From Campylobacter sp. CCS1377 (lineage in GTDB: Bacteria > Campylobacterota > Campylobacteria > Campylobacterales > Campylobacteraceae), in assembly GCF_040008265.1 (NCBI RefSeq), contig NZ_CP155620.1, positions 992,001 through 1,056,000 of the forward strand: DNA of 64,000 nt, in the 5' to 3' direction. Under the pieces are notes generated by a model, which made no database searches, was not told the DNA's origin, and saw nothing but the letters and a program-made list of their open reading frames with translations. This document shows, piece by piece, positions 54,093 to 64,000 of this stretch. Numbering within the stretch: the first letter of the stretch is position 1; each line of letters begins with the position of its first letter. The translations under genes and the position numbers were made by a program.

Positions 54093-54920
54093 TTATTCCC
54101 TTACGACAAATGCTCCACTAAATGCTCCACTGCTCGCAAAATCTCTAGCCTCTTCTTCACTTCTAAATCCTGTTAAAAATACTCTATTTAAACCGTCTAT
54201 AGAACTTTTTTTAACAACTGAAGAATAAGTTCTATAAGTTTTATATTTGCCTGCAATATAATTTGCACCTTCTGGATTTTTAAAAGCTCCAATTTGAACC
54301 ATAAATTTACCACCCTCATAAACTTGTCCATTATGAGTGATATTTCCACCTGCTGTATTTGCATTTGAATGGATAATATTTGAATTTGCTCCTGATGCAA
54401 AGCCTATAACTTCAAGTCTTACTGGAGCTGTGCCTGTTTGTATCATATTAATTTCACTGGCCGCACCTTTGGATAAATCTATAATACGATTTGCCACAAA
54501 AGGACCGCGATCATTTACTCTTACGATAACCTGTCTTTGATTATTTAAATTAGTCACTTTTAACATGGTATTCATCGGCAAAGTCTTATGCGCTGCTGTA
54601 AGACCATTTTGATCATAAGTTTCGCCATTTGATGTTTTTTTTCCATGAAAACCTGGTCCATACCAACTCGCAACACCATCAGCAACTTCCCCCACTTCAA
54701 CCACTGTTGGATAATAAGTTTTTCCATTAATAGTATAAGGCTTCATAGTGCCTTTTGCGCCACTTGGTGTACTAGTATTTGTTTTAAAATCTCTACTTGG
54801 ATAATACACGCTTGGTGTGCTTGAAACAAAACTAGAACAGCCACTAAAACCCAAAATACTAAAACTAGCGGCTAACGATATGAGTGTCTTTATTTTTGTT
54901 TTTTGCTTGATAATTATCAT
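54093..54920 (-). CDS. rlpA: RlpA-like lipoprotein with double-psi barrel and SPOR domain
   Basis: 275 residues. Basic N-terminus with lipobox ILGFSGC (Cys about 28); DPBB domain with GVASWYGPGFHGKKTSNGE and RVNDRGPF; C-terminal SPOR-type repeat beginning FMVQIGAFKN that binds denuded peptidoglycan. RlpA proteins act as septal lytic transglycosylases or septum-binding lipoproteins. AAGGAG lies 6 bases before this ATG, so the 56-base overlap with the preceding transglycosylase gene is genuine. Confidence 0.92.
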   Translation of the reverse strand: MIIIKQKTKIKTLISLAASFSILGFSGCSSFVSSTPSVYYPSRDFKTNTSTPSGAKGTMKPYTINGKTYYPTVVEVGEVADGVASWYGPGFHGKKTSNGETYDQNGLTAAHKTLPMNTMLKVTNLNNQRQVIVRVNDRGPFVANRIIDLSKGAASEINMIQTGTAPVRLEVIGFASGANSNIIHSNANTAGGNITHNGQVYEGGKFMVQIGAFKNPEGANYIAGKYKTYRTYSSVVKKSSIDGLNRVFLTGFRSEEEARDFASSGAFSGAFVVRE

Positions 54921-55995
54921 TATTTTTCTCCTTCATTATAGGCAAAACCAATTTTTGATTAATGCTTAGATGTGAACCCTTAAGCTCGTTATATTCTTTT
55001 ATGGTTGCAACACTGATTTTGTGTTTTTTTGCAATTTTATACAAAGAATCTCCTGATTTTACAATATAAATTTTTGTTTTTGGAATAGTGGTATCCACCT
55101 TTGTCATTTTTTTAGGATCAAATTTTTCCTTAAAAAGTGCCAATTTATCGATAGGAATATAAACATAAGATTCTTTATCGGGTGGAGTAAAATCATATTT
55201 AAACTGCGGATTATAGCGTTTAAAGGTTTTTAAATCAAGCTCTATCATATCAGAAATTTCCTTTAAAGCCACCGCTGAAGGCACTTTTATTTCAACAAAA
55301 TTATTAAATAAGGCATAATTAAATAAAGCCGCGTTATTTGAAAGCAAATAATCACTATTATTAGCCAAAAATGCCAAAGTAATGATTTTTTTAATAAACA
55401 TCCTAGTTTCTAAAGGTAAATATCTTTTTTCAGGATCAACCAAAACAAATAAATCATCACTTCCTGCTTCATTAATAGCTTGTCTTAACTTGCCGTGTCC
55501 GCAATTATAAGCCAAAATAGCCAAATACCATTTTCCAAATTCTTGTTTAAGTTGTTTAAGATATTCAAGTGCAGCTTGAGTGGATTTAAAAGGATCTCGT
55601 CTTTCATCCACATAAGGATCAATTCTTAAACCAAAACTTTTCGCCGTAGGTTTCATAAGCTGCCAAATACCTACAGCTTTAGCGCTTGAAGTGCTATGTA
55701 TTTTTAAACCTGATTCAACAATCGCTAAATACAAAATCTCTTCTGGCATCTCTTTTTGAGAAATCATTTTGCGTATTGAAGGTGCAAAATCAAAAGACTT
55801 TAAAGCTTGAAGGTTTCCTCCATGTGTATTTTCAAGTAGATTTTTATCTTCTAAAAAAATTAAATCACTCATATAACTTGGATCTATATCTAAATTTCTT
55901 AAAATATCTACTTGTTTTTGATAGTGCTCTGGAGTAAAAATAGCTGCCTTAATGCTAAAAGCAATAGTTAAAATAGATAATATTTTTTTCATCAT
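54865..55995 (-). CDS. Membrane-bound lytic transglycosylase (MltD-like)
   Basis: 376 residues. Signal peptide (MMKKILSILTIAFSIKAA); SLT domain with the catalytic Glu in AIVESGLK (about residue 92) and SAKAVGIWQLM and AYNCGHG motifs; a C-terminal LysM domain (YIVKSGDSLYKIAKKH, about 310-353). It cleaves peptidoglycan glycan strands to anhydro-muropeptides. Start overlaps the tatD stop (ATGA); the end overlaps rlpA by 56 bases, pairing two wall-remodelling enzymes. Confidence 0.93.
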   Translation of the reverse strand: MMKKILSILTIAFSIKAAIFTPEHYQKQVDILRNLDIDPSYMSDLIFLEDKNLLENTHGGNLQALKSFDFAPSIRKMISQKEMPEEILYLAIVESGLKIHSTSSAKAVGIWQLMKPTAKSFGLRIDPYVDERRDPFKSTQAALEYLKQLKQEFGKWYLAILAYNCGHGKLRQAINEAGSDDLFVLVDPEKRYLPLETRMFIKKIITLAFLANNSDYLLSNNAALFNYALFNNFVEIKVPSAVALKEISDMIELDLKTFKRYNPQFKYDFTPPDKESYVYIPIDKLALFKEKFDPKKMTKVDTTIPKTKIYIVKSGDSLYKIAKKHKISVATIKEYNELKGSHLSINQKLVLPIMKEKNNDNYQAKNKNKDTHIVSR

Positions 55996-56798
55996 TTTAC
56001 TCCTTGAAAAAACAAATCATTAGCATTTTTAGTGCAAATTTGTATCAATTCTTGACGGTCTATATTTAAAATTTCAGACATTTTATCTGCAACCAAATGC
56101 GTCAAAATGGGATGATTACGCTTACCCCTAAAAGGCGTTGGAGTAAGATAAGGCGCATCAGTTTCCAATAAAAGCTTGTCTTTTGGAATCTTAGGTAAAA
56201 TTTCAACTAAATTTTTTGCATTTTTAAAGGTTAAAACCCCGCCAATCCCGAAATAAAATCCTTCATCACTAAGACGCAATAAATGTTCGCTTGCATTAAA
56301 ACAATGAATCACCCCACCTTTTAAATCTTTAGCATATTTTTTTAGAATTTGATAAGTATCATCATTGGCATCACGACTGTGAATAATCACTGGCTTTCTG
56401 GCATCTCGAGCAAGTTCAAGTTGTATATTAAAAATCTCTTTTTGTTTTTGCTTTACACTCTCATTTTCGCTTTTTAGGTAAAAGTAATCCAAACCGCATT
56501 CACCTATAGCCACACATTTTTCATCGTAAGAATATTTTTTAAGATATTCTAAATCAAATTCATCGCAGTGATAGGGATGAACGCCTGCTGCAAAATAAAC
56601 ATAATCATATTTGTAAGAAATTTCTCTGGCACGACTTAAATGGCTTAAATCGGCGCCTGGAATAATGATTTTTTCAATTTTATTTTGTTTTGAATGTTTT
56701 ATAATTTCATCTAAATCCCCAAAATAGCTCTCATCGTCTAAATGACAATGTGTATCAATAATACTCTCACTATTTTTATAATCTAGTCCTAAAAACAT
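55992..56798 (-). CDS. tatD: TatD-family metal-dependent deoxyribonuclease
   Basis: A 268-residue TIM-barrel hydrolase with IDTHCHLDD, the metal ligands in GECGLDYF, VIHSRDA, VIHCFN, and LLETDAPYLTP. TatD enzymes are DNA 3'-exonucleases linked to repair. Overlaps the response-regulator gene by 10 bases. Confidence 0.93.
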   Translation of the reverse strand: MFLGLDYKNSESIIDTHCHLDDESYFGDLDEIIKHSKQNKIEKIIIPGADLSHLSRAREISYKYDYVYFAAGVHPYHCDEFDLEYLKKYSYDEKCVAIGECGLDYFYLKSENESVKQKQKEIFNIQLELARDARKPVIIHSRDANDDTYQILKKYAKDLKGGVIHCFNASEHLLRLSDEGFYFGIGGVLTFKNAKNLVEILPKIPKDKLLLETDAPYLTPTPFRGKRNHPILTHLVADKMSEILNIDRQELIQICTKNANDLFFQGVK

Positions 56799-58024
56799 AC
56801 CTCTACCCTATCTCCTCCATTATTTTTCGCCTCAAATAAAGCTTTTTCTGCTTTTTGCATCATCTCTCTTAAAGAACTTTGCGCATTCCCAAAACAAAGC
56901 CCTATAGAAACACTAAAATACAAATCATCAAGCAAATCAGCAACTTTTGTACTCTTGATATTCACCCGAATATGAGAAAAAATTTTAATTGCTCTTTCAT
57001 TGTTAATATTTTTTAATAAAATGCAAAATTTTTCAGGCGAATAGCGCCCTATAATATCACGTCCTTTAGTTTCGCTAATTAATTCTTTAGCACATTGCTT
57101 GATAACTTTATTTCCTATTTCATAGCTATATTCTTCATTAATAGTTTTAAGTTTATCAATATCAAGAAACGCAAAGGCAAATTCTTCTTGATATTCTTTA
57201 AGATGATAAAAATATTTTTCTAATTCTTTCATTAGGGCTTGAGAATTTTGCAACCCACTAATAGAATCTAAATTTGAATACTTATTTACAAGCTCTAAAT
57301 TTTGCATATTTTTAAAATTTTGCATTATTTTATATGAAAGTAACTCCATAGAAAAAGGCTTATTTAAAACATCATTTGCACCCTGCTTTAAAAGCTTAAG
57401 CTCGGCATCATTATCATCATTTAATACTATAAGTCCAAGCTCTGATTGATTGTATTTTTGTCTAATATGAATTAAAAGATCATAAGCATTAATTACAGGC
57501 ATTTTAGTATCGCAAATAATCATTTTTACATCTGGATGAAATTCTAAATAATTCAAAACTTCTTCGCCATGTGCTGCAGCTAAAATTTCAAATCCCTTTT
57601 TATTTAAAAAATTTTTAATTTCATTTCTTTCATTATTATTACAAAGTGCTAAAATGATCTTTCTTTTTTGATAATTGCAAAAATCAGCAATACTTTCTAT
57701 AATTTTTTCAACACAAGAATCATCTTTAATGATAAAATCAACAACTTGTTTTTCCCAAAAATGCGTATATTTTTTCTCATTATAATCATTAATTAAAATA
57801 ATGCTTGGAATCTTATTTTTAAAACACAAATTCACTAATTCTTCTTGAGCTTGAAATGAATGTACATCCAACAAGCATAAAATATATTTTTCTTTAGCGA
57901 TATACTCTTGCACTTGCGAAATATCAAATGCAACATCTAAGCTAAATTCCAAAACCGCTTCTATCTTCTTAGCAAAAAGCTTTGCAAGAGTTTTGTTATC
58001 ATCTACAACTAAAATTTTATTCAT
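56789..58024 (-). CDS. cbrR: Response regulator with two receiver domains and a degenerate GGDEF domain (CbrR-like)
   Basis: The first receiver (residues about 2-115, ILVVDDN with acidic pocket) is followed by a second, with D in IICDTKMP, and a C-terminal GGDEF-type domain (about 245-411) with FLDIDKLKTINEEYSYEIG. The signature loop reads RYSPEKF instead of RYGGEEF. Homologue of C. jejuni CbrR, known for a role in bile-acid (deoxycholate) resistance. I start at ATG 58024 because it begins the receiver fold; an upstream TTG adds six residues without an RBS. No sensor kinase is nearby. Confidence 0.88.
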   Translation of the reverse strand: MNKILVVDDNKTLAKLFAKKIEAVLEFSLDVAFDISQVQEYIAKEKYILCLLDVHSFQAQEELVNLCFKNKIPSIILINDYNEKKYTHFWEKQVVDFIIKDDSCVEKIIESIADFCNYQKRKIILALCNNNERNEIKNFLNKKGFEILAAAHGEEVLNYLEFHPDVKMIICDTKMPVINAYDLLIHIRQKYNQSELGLIVLNDDNDAELKLLKQGANDVLNKPFSMELLSYKIMQNFKNMQNLELVNKYSNLDSISGLQNSQALMKELEKYFYHLKEYQEEFAFAFLDIDKLKTINEEYSYEIGNKVIKQCAKELISETKGRDIIGRYSPEKFCILLKNINNERAIKIFSHIRVNIKSTKVADLLDDLYFSVSIGLCFGNAQSSLREMMQKAEKALFEAKNNGGDRVEVCF

Positions 58025-58098
58025 AAAAACTAAAAATCCCAATTAAGTTATTTTCATTATATTTTCGGAAGTATAACATTAATTACTACTTAAAAAAC

Positions 58099-59622
58099 TT
58101 AATTTTTTAATAAAGCTTTAGCAAATTCCAAAGCCTCATCACTTACAACTTCCCCGCTTACCATTCTTGCAAGCTCATAAGCCCGTTCTTGTGTTTGTAA
58201 TTTTTTAACAAAACTTTCTTTGCCTTTTTTTTCGATTAAAAAATGATTATTGGCTGCAGATGAAAGCTGTGGCAAATGAGAAATGGCAAAAATTTGATAA
58301 AACAAAGCAAGCTCATTTAAAACTTTAGCAATACTCATGGCTTCTTTTCCACTTAAATTGGCATCAATTTCATCTAAAAATATAATGCCTTTTCCCGAAT
58401 TTAAAATTTTGCATTCTGTCGCAATAAAAGCAAGTCTTAGGCGGTTAAGCTCTCCGGAACTTAAATTTTTTAATTGTGCTTCATTGATACTAAGTTTAAT
58501 CTCATCTTGCCCTAAAATCGAAATTTTATCACACTCGATAAGCTCTAAATTTGCTTCTTTCATATAAAGATTTTTCAAGTACTCATTAAGATAATTTTGT
58601 AATTTTTTTAAATTATTTTTTCTGGCAAGAGTGATAGAGTTAGCATATTCTTTTAAGTTTTTTTCCAAAATACCAAGTTTTTTTTCAAGATCTTTTTTCT
58701 CAAAACTTAAATTTTCGTAATGCTCCAATTCTTTTTTCTTATTTTCTAAAACCTCCAAAGCGTTTTCAATGCTCTCATAGCGCTTTACAAGAAAAGATAA
58801 ATTTTCTATCCTATCTAAAATGGCTTCAATATCGCATTCAAGTTCTTCCAAAGATTGATTTTCGGCAATCACACGCAATTCATTCATACACTCACTAAAA
58901 AATTCGCCATCAACCTCACTTAAATTCAAAGCATTTACAACAGCTTGTTCAAATTCAAAAATTCCACTTGCCTTAGCCCAAGCTTCTTCTAATTTATCCT
59001 TTTTTGAAAGCTTTTTTTTCAGACTTAAAAGCTCTTCGTATTCACCTATTTTGGGATTAATACTTGAAATTTTTTCAATCTGATTTTGTGCAAGTTCTTT
59101 AAGCTCTTCTATCTTTTTTTCTTCATCAATGATTTTTTCAAGCTCCATTTTTGCAGCACTAAAACACTCAAATTCTTTTATAAAATTATCTTTTAATTTT
59201 GCAAATTTAGGATTTTTATCACATTCTAAAGCATCTAAAAGTGCTAAAAATTTTTCATTGCTAAATTCATTACTTTCTTTTGCACTTAAATATTTAACAA
59301 AGCTTTTACTTAAATTTTGAAGACTTTTTTTGGCTATGCTTTGATTATTGATAAAATATTTTGTGTTTTTTTCTTTTAAAAACTTAAAAACATTATTCTC
59401 TTCGCTTTCTATGCCGTATTCTTCCAAATTTAATTCATCATCAAGCTCCAGCTCCACAAATTTAGCCTCACTCTCAGCCAAAGCAAAAGCAGACAAAATT
59501 CCTTTAAAAAGCACTGATTTTCCAGCTCCACTTAAACCCGTAAATACCGTAAGCCCTTTTGAAATTTCAAGTTCAGCTTTTGTAAAACTTAAATTATCTT
59601 TCATCAAAATTCTATTAATCAT
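58099..59622 (-). CDS. recN: DNA repair ATPase RecN
   Basis: 507 residues from the ATG at 59622 that overlaps the nadK stop (TAATG). SMC-like: Walker [12 protein letters not shown] near the N-terminus, long coiled coils around residues 150-330, ABC signature LSSGELNRL and Walker [15 protein letters not shown] near the C-terminus, then a conserved ISHLPQ switch. Acts in double-strand-break repair. A little shorter than typical RecN, as in other Campylobacter. Confidence 0.94.
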   Translation of the reverse strand: MINRILMKDNLSFTKAELEISKGLTVFTGLSGAGKSVLFKGILSAFALAESEAKFVELELDDELNLEEYGIESEENNVFKFLKEKNTKYFINNQSIAKKSLQNLSKSFVKYLSAKESNEFSNEKFLALLDALECDKNPKFAKLKDNFIKEFECFSAAKMELEKIIDEEKKIEELKELAQNQIEKISSINPKIGEYEELLSLKKKLSKKDKLEEAWAKASGIFEFEQAVVNALNLSEVDGEFFSECMNELRVIAENQSLEELECDIEAILDRIENLSFLVKRYESIENALEVLENKKKELEHYENLSFEKKDLEKKLGILEKNLKEYANSITLARKNNLKKLQNYLNEYLKNLYMKEANLELIECDKISILGQDEIKLSINEAQLKNLSSGELNRLRLAFIATECKILNSGKGIIFLDEIDANLSGKEAMSIAKVLNELALFYQIFAISHLPQLSSAANNHFLIEKKGKESFVKKLQTQERAYELARMVSGEVVSDEALEFAKALLKN

Positions 59623-60482
59623 TAAGAACCCCAATTTAATTTTTCTTTTAAAATTTGAAAATAATCCCTTTTTTTAGGATGGATCAATGCGACATTTTTA
59701 TCACTCAAACCTACTTTGATACTTTCAAATTCATCGACATTAAAATTCTCTTGTCCATCGATACTAAAAATACAATCTCTAGCTCCAACTTCAAGTTCAA
59801 AACCACGCGGTAAAACTATAGGTCTTTGTGTTAAAGAATGAGAGCACACAGGAGTTAAAACAAAAACTTCAGCCAAAGTATAAACTATAGGTCCATTTGC
59901 ACTTAAGTTGTAAGCCGTTGAACCTGCAGGCGAAGCAATAATTAAACCGTCGCCAAAATATTCATTAAAAATTTTACCCTTACGATACACTTCAATATGT
60001 GCCATTGACAAGCTTTGTTTTCTATAAAAAACAATATCATTAAAGGCATTTTTATGAACTACTTCTCCCTTTTTATCCTTCAATGTAATATCTAGCATAA
60101 AAGGCTTTTCAACTCTAAAATTCCCTTTAAAAAAATCATCAAAAAATTCTCTAGCGTATTCAACTTTAAAATCCGTTAAAAAACCTAATTTTCCAGCATG
60201 AATACCTAAAATCGCCTTATCATACTCATAAGCTTTTCTGCAAAGTGAAATTAAAGTCCCATCTCCTCCTAAAGAAATCATAAAATCACTTTTTTTGAAA
60301 AGCTCATCTAATTCATAAGTTTTTAACTCTAAGTCTTTAGAACTTCCTTTTAAAAGCAAAAGCTCCACTTCTCTTGGCTCTAAAATTTCTTTTAAGCTCA
60401 AAATCTCTTTGTCTAGTTTCGAATTTGGGCGCGTTACGAGCCCTATTTTTTTAATATTCTTATAATCAATTATTTTTTGCAT
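59622..60482 (-). CDS. nadK: NAD kinase
   Basis: 286 residues. SLGGDGTLI (ATP/NAD-binding), NDIVFYR, and [23 protein letters not shown] are the family motifs. It phosphorylates NAD+ to NADP+. First gene of the minus-strand envelope/repair operon, divergent from aspS, and coupled to recN by a TAATG overlap. Confidence 0.96.
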   Translation of the reverse strand: MQKIIDYKNIKKIGLVTRPNSKLDKEILSLKEILEPREVELLLLKGSSKDLELKTYELDELFKKSDFMISLGGDGTLISLCRKAYEYDKAILGIHAGKLGFLTDFKVEYAREFFDDFFKGNFRVEKPFMLDITLKDKKGEVVHKNAFNDIVFYRKQSLSMAHIEVYRKGKIFNEYFGDGLIIASPAGSTAYNLSANGPIVYTLAEVFVLTPVCSHSLTQRPIVLPRGFELEVGARDCIFSIDGQENFNVDEFESIKVGLSDKNVALIHPKKRDYFQILKEKLNWGS

Positions 60483-60526
60483 AAAAAATTATAACAAATC
60501 TTAGCTAAGCAAAAGAATAAACATAC

Positions 60527-60532
60527 TATAAT
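60527..60532 (+). promoter_or_regulatory. aspS promoter -10
   Basis: TATAAT about 45 bases before the TTG start, in the nadK/aspS divergent region, with AAGGA as RBS at 60562-60566. Confidence 0.6.
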
Positions 60533-60572
60533 TTTAAGTTATTTTTGAAATTTTATTAAATAAGGAAAAAAT

Positions 60573-62324
60573 TTGCGAAGTCATTACAATACAGACTTAA
60601 GTTCTGCAAACATAGGAGAATCTGTAAAACTTTGTGGTTGGGTGAATAGCTACCGCGATCATGGCGGTGTGATTTTCATTGATTTAAGGGATCGTAGCGG
60701 TCTTATTCAACTTGTTTGCGACCCAAAAGATAGCAAAGAAGCTCATGAAATCGCATCTCGCACTAGAAACGAATTTGTTTTAATTGCCGAAGGAAAAATT
60801 CGTCCTCGTGGCGAAGGACTGACAAATCCTAAGCTTAAAACAGGGGAAATAGAAGTGGTAGTGAATAAACTTACCATAGAAAACGAAAGTGCAGTACCAC
60901 CATTTGGCATAGGCGATGAAAGCGTGAATGAGGAGTTACGTCTTAAGTATCGCTTTTTAGATTTAAGAAATCCTAAGCTCTACGATAATTTCGCTTTGCG
61001 TTCTAAAGCTTGCATAGCGGCAAGAAATTCTTTAGCTAATATGGGTTTTTTAGAAGTTGAAACTCCAATTTTAACAAAGGCTACCCCTGAGGGAGCAAGA
61101 GATTATTTAGTGCCTTCTCGCGTTCATCAAGGTGAATTTTATGCCCTCCCACAAAGTCCGCAACTTTTTAAACAACTTTTAATGTGTAGTGGCTTTGATC
61201 GCTATTTTCAAATTGCAAAATGTTTTAGAGATGAAGATTTAAGAGCGGATCGTCAGCCTGAATTTACGCAAATTGATGTGGAAATGAGTTTTTGCGAACA
61301 AAAAGATGTGATGAGTGTAGCTGAAATCTTTTTAAAAGATATTTTTAAAGCTTGCGGTAAAGAAATTCAAACTCCTTTCAGGCAAATGCCTTATCGCGAA
61401 GCAATGGAAAATTACGGAAGCGATAAGCCTGATTTGCGTTTTGATCTAAAGCTTATTGATGTGATTGATATTTTTGCTAAGTCAAACAATGAAATTTTTG
61501 CAAATATTGCCAAAGATGGCAAGAAAAACCGCGTTAAAGCCCTACGCGTTCCAAAAGGTGATACGATTTTTTCAAAAAGACAAATGCAAAGATTTGAAGA
61601 ATTCGTGCGTAAATTTGGTGCACAGGGTCTAGCTTTCATACAAGTAAAAGAAGATGGACTTAAAGGCCCACTTTGCAAATTCTTTGATGAGACTGATTTA
61701 AACGAACTTACTAAGCGTTGCGAACTTGAAGTGGGCGATGTAGTCTTTTTTGGCGCAGGAGTTAAAAAAACCGTACTTGATTATATGGGAAGATTTAGAA
61801 TTTTCTTAGCACAGGAATTAAATTTAATTGATCCAAATGCTTTAGAATTCTTATGGGTTGTTGATTTTCCTATGTTTGAACAAAATGATGATGGAAGTTA
61901 TTCTGCAATGCACCATCCTTTCACTATGCCAAAAAATATTGATGAAAGCGATTTAGAAGAAATTTCATCCATTGCTTATGATGTAGTATTAAACGGCATC
62001 GAGCTTGGCGGTGGAAGCATAAGAATACATAAAAACGAAATTCAGCAAAAAGTCTTCAAGCTTTTAAACATTGATGAGGAACAGCAAAAAGAAAAATTTG
62101 GCTTTTTACTTGACGCTTTAAGCTTTGGTGCACCACCGCATGGAGGCATTGCTATAGGGCTTGATAGGCTCATTATGTTAGTAACTGGTGCAAGTAGCAT
62201 TAGAGAAGTGATTGCTTTTCCAAAAACACAAAGAGCACAATGTCTAATGACAGACGCACCAAGTGCACCAAGCAATGAAGCAATGAGAGAATTGGGACTA
62301 AAATTAAGGGAGAATATAAAATGA
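60573..62324 (+). CDS. aspS: Aspartyl-tRNA synthetase (probably also charging tRNA-Asn)
   Basis: 583 residues, TTG start supported by AAGGA and by the conserved RSHYNTDL N-terminus. OB-fold anticodon domain (about 15-105, [19 protein letters not shown]), class II core with motif 1 near [17 protein letters not shown], motif 2 [16 protein letters not shown] and motif 3 GLDRLIML, plus the bacterial GAD insertion (about 290-420). Epsilonproteobacteria such as Helicobacter use a non-discriminating AspRS with GatCAB to make Asn-tRNA; I assume the same here. First gene of aspS-adk-ppa. Confidence 0.96.
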   Translation: MRSHYNTDLSSANIGESVKLCGWVNSYRDHGGVIFIDLRDRSGLIQLVCDPKDSKEAHEIASRTRNEFVLIAEGKIRPRGEGLTNPKLKTGEIEVVVNKLTIENESAVPPFGIGDESVNEELRLKYRFLDLRNPKLYDNFALRSKACIAARNSLANMGFLEVETPILTKATPEGARDYLVPSRVHQGEFYALPQSPQLFKQLLMCSGFDRYFQIAKCFRDEDLRADRQPEFTQIDVEMSFCEQKDVMSVAEIFLKDIFKACGKEIQTPFRQMPYREAMENYGSDKPDLRFDLKLIDVIDIFAKSNNEIFANIAKDGKKNRVKALRVPKGDTIFSKRQMQRFEEFVRKFGAQGLAFIQVKEDGLKGPLCKFFDETDLNELTKRCELEVGDVVFFGAGVKKTVLDYMGRFRIFLAQELNLIDPNALEFLWVVDFPMFEQNDDGSYSAMHHPFTMPKNIDESDLEEISSIAYDVVLNGIELGGGSIRIHKNEIQQKVFKLLNIDEEQQKEKFGFLLDALSFGAPPHGGIAIGLDRLIMLVTGASSIREVIAFPKTQRAQCLMTDAPSAPSNEAMRELGLKLRENIK

Positions 62325-62896
62325 AAGAATTGTTTTTAATCATAGGTGCGCCAGGTAGCGGAAAAACCACCGATGCGAGTTTGATCGCAAAGGCTGATGA
62401 AAATATCACACACTATTCCACAGGCGATCTTTTAAGAGCTGAAGTTGCAAGCGGAAGTGAGCTTGGCAAAACCATAGATGGCTTTATTTCCAAAGGAAAT
62501 TTAGTACCTTTAGAAGTAGTGGTAAATACTATCGTTTCAGCACTCAAAGTTGCTCCTACAAAAACCATTATTATTGATGGTTATCCAAGAAGCGTAGAGC
62601 AAATGACAGAATTTGATAAAGTTTTAAGTAAGCAAAACGAAGTTTGTCTTAAAGGCGTTATAGAAGTTAGAGTAAGCGAAGAAGTAGCTAAAGATCGTGT
62701 TTTAGGAAGAAACCGTGGAGCTGATGATAATGAAGAAGTGTTTCATAACAGAATGAAAGTTTATACCGAACCTTTAGAAGAAATCATTTCTTTTTATCAA
62801 AGCAAAAATTTACACTTTGTGATTGATGGCGAAAGAACGATTGAAGTGATTGTCGCCGATATGAAAGATTTAATCAAAAAAATTCAAAATTCATAA
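62321..62896 (+). CDS. adk: Adenylate kinase
   Basis: 191 residues. P-loop [19 protein letters not shown] (AMP site), DGYPRS, and [12 protein letters not shown] (short lid). Interconverts ATP, ADP and AMP. Start overlaps the aspS stop by 4 bases. Confidence 0.96.
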   Translation: MKELFLIIGAPGSGKTTDASLIAKADENITHYSTGDLLRAEVASGSELGKTIDGFISKGNLVPLEVVVNTIVSALKVAPTKTIIIDGYPRSVEQMTEFDKVLSKQNEVCLKGVIEVRVSEEVAKDRVLGRNRGADDNEEVFHNRMKVYTEPLEEIISFYQSKNLHFVIDGERTIEVIVADMKDLIKKIQNS

Positions 62897-62905
62897 GGAG
62901 AAAAA

Positions 62906-63424
62906 ATGGACTTAAGTAAAATTAAAATAGGAGACATTCCAAATAAAATCAACGCTGTGATTGAAATTCCATACGGATCTAGTGTTAAATACGAGCTTGA
63001 TAAAGAAAGTGGTGCGATTTTTGTTGATCGTGTAATGGCTAGTGCGATGTTTTATCCTGCAAATTATGGTTTCATTGCCAATACTTTGGCTGATGATGGC
63101 GACCCTGTGGATATTTTAGTGCTAAATGAGTATCCTGTTCAAGCTGGTGCTGTGATTCCTTGTCGTTTGATTGGTGTTTTGATTATGGAAGATGAAAGTG
63201 GAATGGATGAAAAACTTCTTGCAGTTCCAAATTCGAAAATTGACGCAAGATATGATAATATCAAAACTTATACCGATTTGCCGCAAGCAACACTAAATAA
63301 AATCAAAAATTTCTTTGAAACCTATAAAATTTTAGAACCAAATAAATGGGTAAAAGTGCAAGATTTCAAAGATGAAAAAGCTGCAATTGAAATTTTAGAA
63401 AAAGCGATAAAAAACTACAAATAA
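62906..63424 (+). CDS. ppa: Soluble inorganic pyrophosphatase, family I
   Basis: 172 residues with IEIPYGSSVKYE, the metal-binding DDGDPVDILVL and KDWF-like region replaced by DEKLLAVPN-KIDARYD. Hydrolyses pyrophosphate released by aminoacylation and other reactions. Nine bases after adk with AAGGAG. Confidence 0.96.
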   Translation: MDLSKIKIGDIPNKINAVIEIPYGSSVKYELDKESGAIFVDRVMASAMFYPANYGFIANTLADDGDPVDILVLNEYPVQAGAVIPCRLIGVLIMEDESGMDEKLLAVPNSKIDARYDNIKTYTDLPQATLNKIKNFFETYKILEPNKWVKVQDFKDEKAAIEILEKAIKNYK

Positions 63425-63427
63425 TCT

Positions 63428-63449
63428 TTTAGCCCTATTTTGGGCTAAA
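63428..63449 (+). terminator. Hairpin after ppa
   Basis: TTTAGCCC, six-base loop, GGGCTAAA, 4 bases after the ppa stop. No T-run follows, so termination may be partial and msrA may be read through; its RBS (AAGGA) lies just after. Confidence 0.5.
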
Positions 63450-63466
63450 CCCTCAAGGATTTTTCA

Positions 63467-63961
63467 ATGAAAAATATCATTTTAGGTGGTGGATGCTTTT
63501 GGTGCATAGAAGCTGTTTTTGAACGCATTAAAGGCATTATAAAAACTGAAGTTGGATATAGCGGAGGGGCCCACAATCCTAGCTATGAAAGTGTTTGCGC
63601 TGGCGATGGCAATATAGAAGTGGTAAAATTAACTTACAATGAAAATACAATTTCATTATTAAAAATTCTTGATATTTTCTTCAAAATTCACGATCCTACA
63701 AGTCTTGATAAGCAAGGAGCTGATGAGGGAATTCAGTATCGCTCTGCAATCTTTTATGATGATGAAAATGAGCTAAAAATCATTGAAAATTTTATCCTTA
63801 ATCAACAAAAATTATTTTCCTTGCCCATAGTGACAAAAATTTACAAACTAAAACATTACTATAGTGCAGAAACTTATCATCAAAATTATTTTAGCAAAAA
63901 TCCAAATCACGCCTATTGTCAAGCTGTTATTTTGCCAAAACTACAAAAAATATTTATTTAG
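63467..63961 (+). CDS. msrA: Peptide methionine sulfoxide reductase MsrA
   Basis: 164 residues. The catalytic motif [12 protein letters not shown] (Cys about residue 10) and GYSGG, plus YRSAIFY and HHYYS-like AETYHQNYF near the end. It reduces methionine-S-sulfoxide with thioredoxin. RBS AAGGA. The next gene, on the opposite strand, converges on it. Confidence 0.95.
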   Translation: MKNIILGGGCFWCIEAVFERIKGIIKTEVGYSGGAHNPSYESVCAGDGNIEVVKLTYNENTISLLKILDIFFKIHDPTSLDKQGADEGIQYRSAIFYDDENELKIIENFILNQQKLFSLPIVTKIYKLKHYYSAETYHQNYFSKNPNHAYCQAVILPKLQKIFI

Positions 63962-64000
63962 TTAGTTATCTTGCATTCATCTAAAGCCTTTTGAATTTTA
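63962..64000 (-). CDS. C-terminal end of a paralogue of the VgrG-linked membrane protein (partial)
   Basis: Twelve codons KIQKALDECKIT and a stop at 63962-63964. The 30 bases 63971-64000 (minus strand) are identical to 23356-23385, the end of the 276-residue gene behind vgrG. The rest of the gene lies outside the window. Converges on msrA with no gap. Confidence 0.6.

Noticed and set aside
1-64000. CRISPR array or insertion sequence
   Set aside because: I saw no regularly spaced repeat set and no transposase gene with terminal inverted repeats; the repeats present are gene duplications, homopolymers and hairpins.

Overview
This is an AT-rich, densely coding window from a Campylobacter close to the C. 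jejuni/C. coli group. I infer this from three things. The run nadK-recN-cbrR-tatD-lytic transglycosylase-rlpA-kdsC-lptC-lptA-engB-mrdA with divergent aspS-adk-ppa and msrA matches the arrangement known in C. jejuni. The hyp operon has the Campylobacter order. The type VI secretion (T6SS) genes resemble those of Campylobacter islands. The exact species cannot be fixed from the sequence alone.

Layout. Bases 1-2681 hold three co-directional genes of unknown function that look like the end of an integrated element; just after them, at 2756-2778, lies a tRNA-3'-end-like sequence that could be its attachment site. Bases 3205-14694 are a long plus-strand effector locus. It begins with repeated modules of a small membrane protein followed by a papain-like 'head' protein (two heads truncated, one full length). 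It continues with a PAAR-like tip protein, a 1079-residue putative effector, two tandemly duplicated helical proteins (likely immunity proteins), a Tat-signal-like small protein, and a decayed effector/immunity remnant with a G10 tract. Bases 14706-22544 hold the only recognisable T6SS structural genes: an FHA protein and TssM on the minus strand, Hcp and VgrG on the plus strand. A second effector set (membrane protein, 1404-residue multidomain metallopeptidase-like protein, 288-residue protein) follows at 22559-28466. A third (422-residue immunity-like protein and 1257-residue membrane-active-looking protein, preceded by a decayed gene) runs on the minus strand from 34770 to 28533.

Bases 35274-37157 encode the housekeeping sigma factor RpoD. 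Bases 37256-41242 are a tightly coupled minus-strand run of seven uncharacterised genes. One has a frameshift at a T9 tract, and one is a paralogue of the membrane protein behind vgrG. They lie directly downstream of the NiFe-hydrogenase maturation operon hypFBCDEA (41277-46968), which is headed by a HypF-like protein. A tRNA-Gly(GCC) follows, then the core cell-envelope operon (49259-60482, minus) and aspS-adk-ppa and msrA (plus). The last 39 bases contain the C-terminal end of another minus-strand gene whose DNA is identical over 30 bases to the end of the vgrG-linked membrane gene, so a further copy of that family starts at the right edge.

Working model (inference): Hcp, VgrG and the PAAR-like protein form the secreted T6SS spike; TssM and the FHA protein belong to its envelope complex and regulation; the large proteins behind them are candidate effectors, with adjacent membrane, periplasmic or helical proteins as candidate immunity factors. 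TssA, B, C, E, F, G, J, K and L are not in this window. The repeated heads, tandem duplications, relics and homopolymer frameshifts indicate rapid turnover of effector/immunity cassettes.
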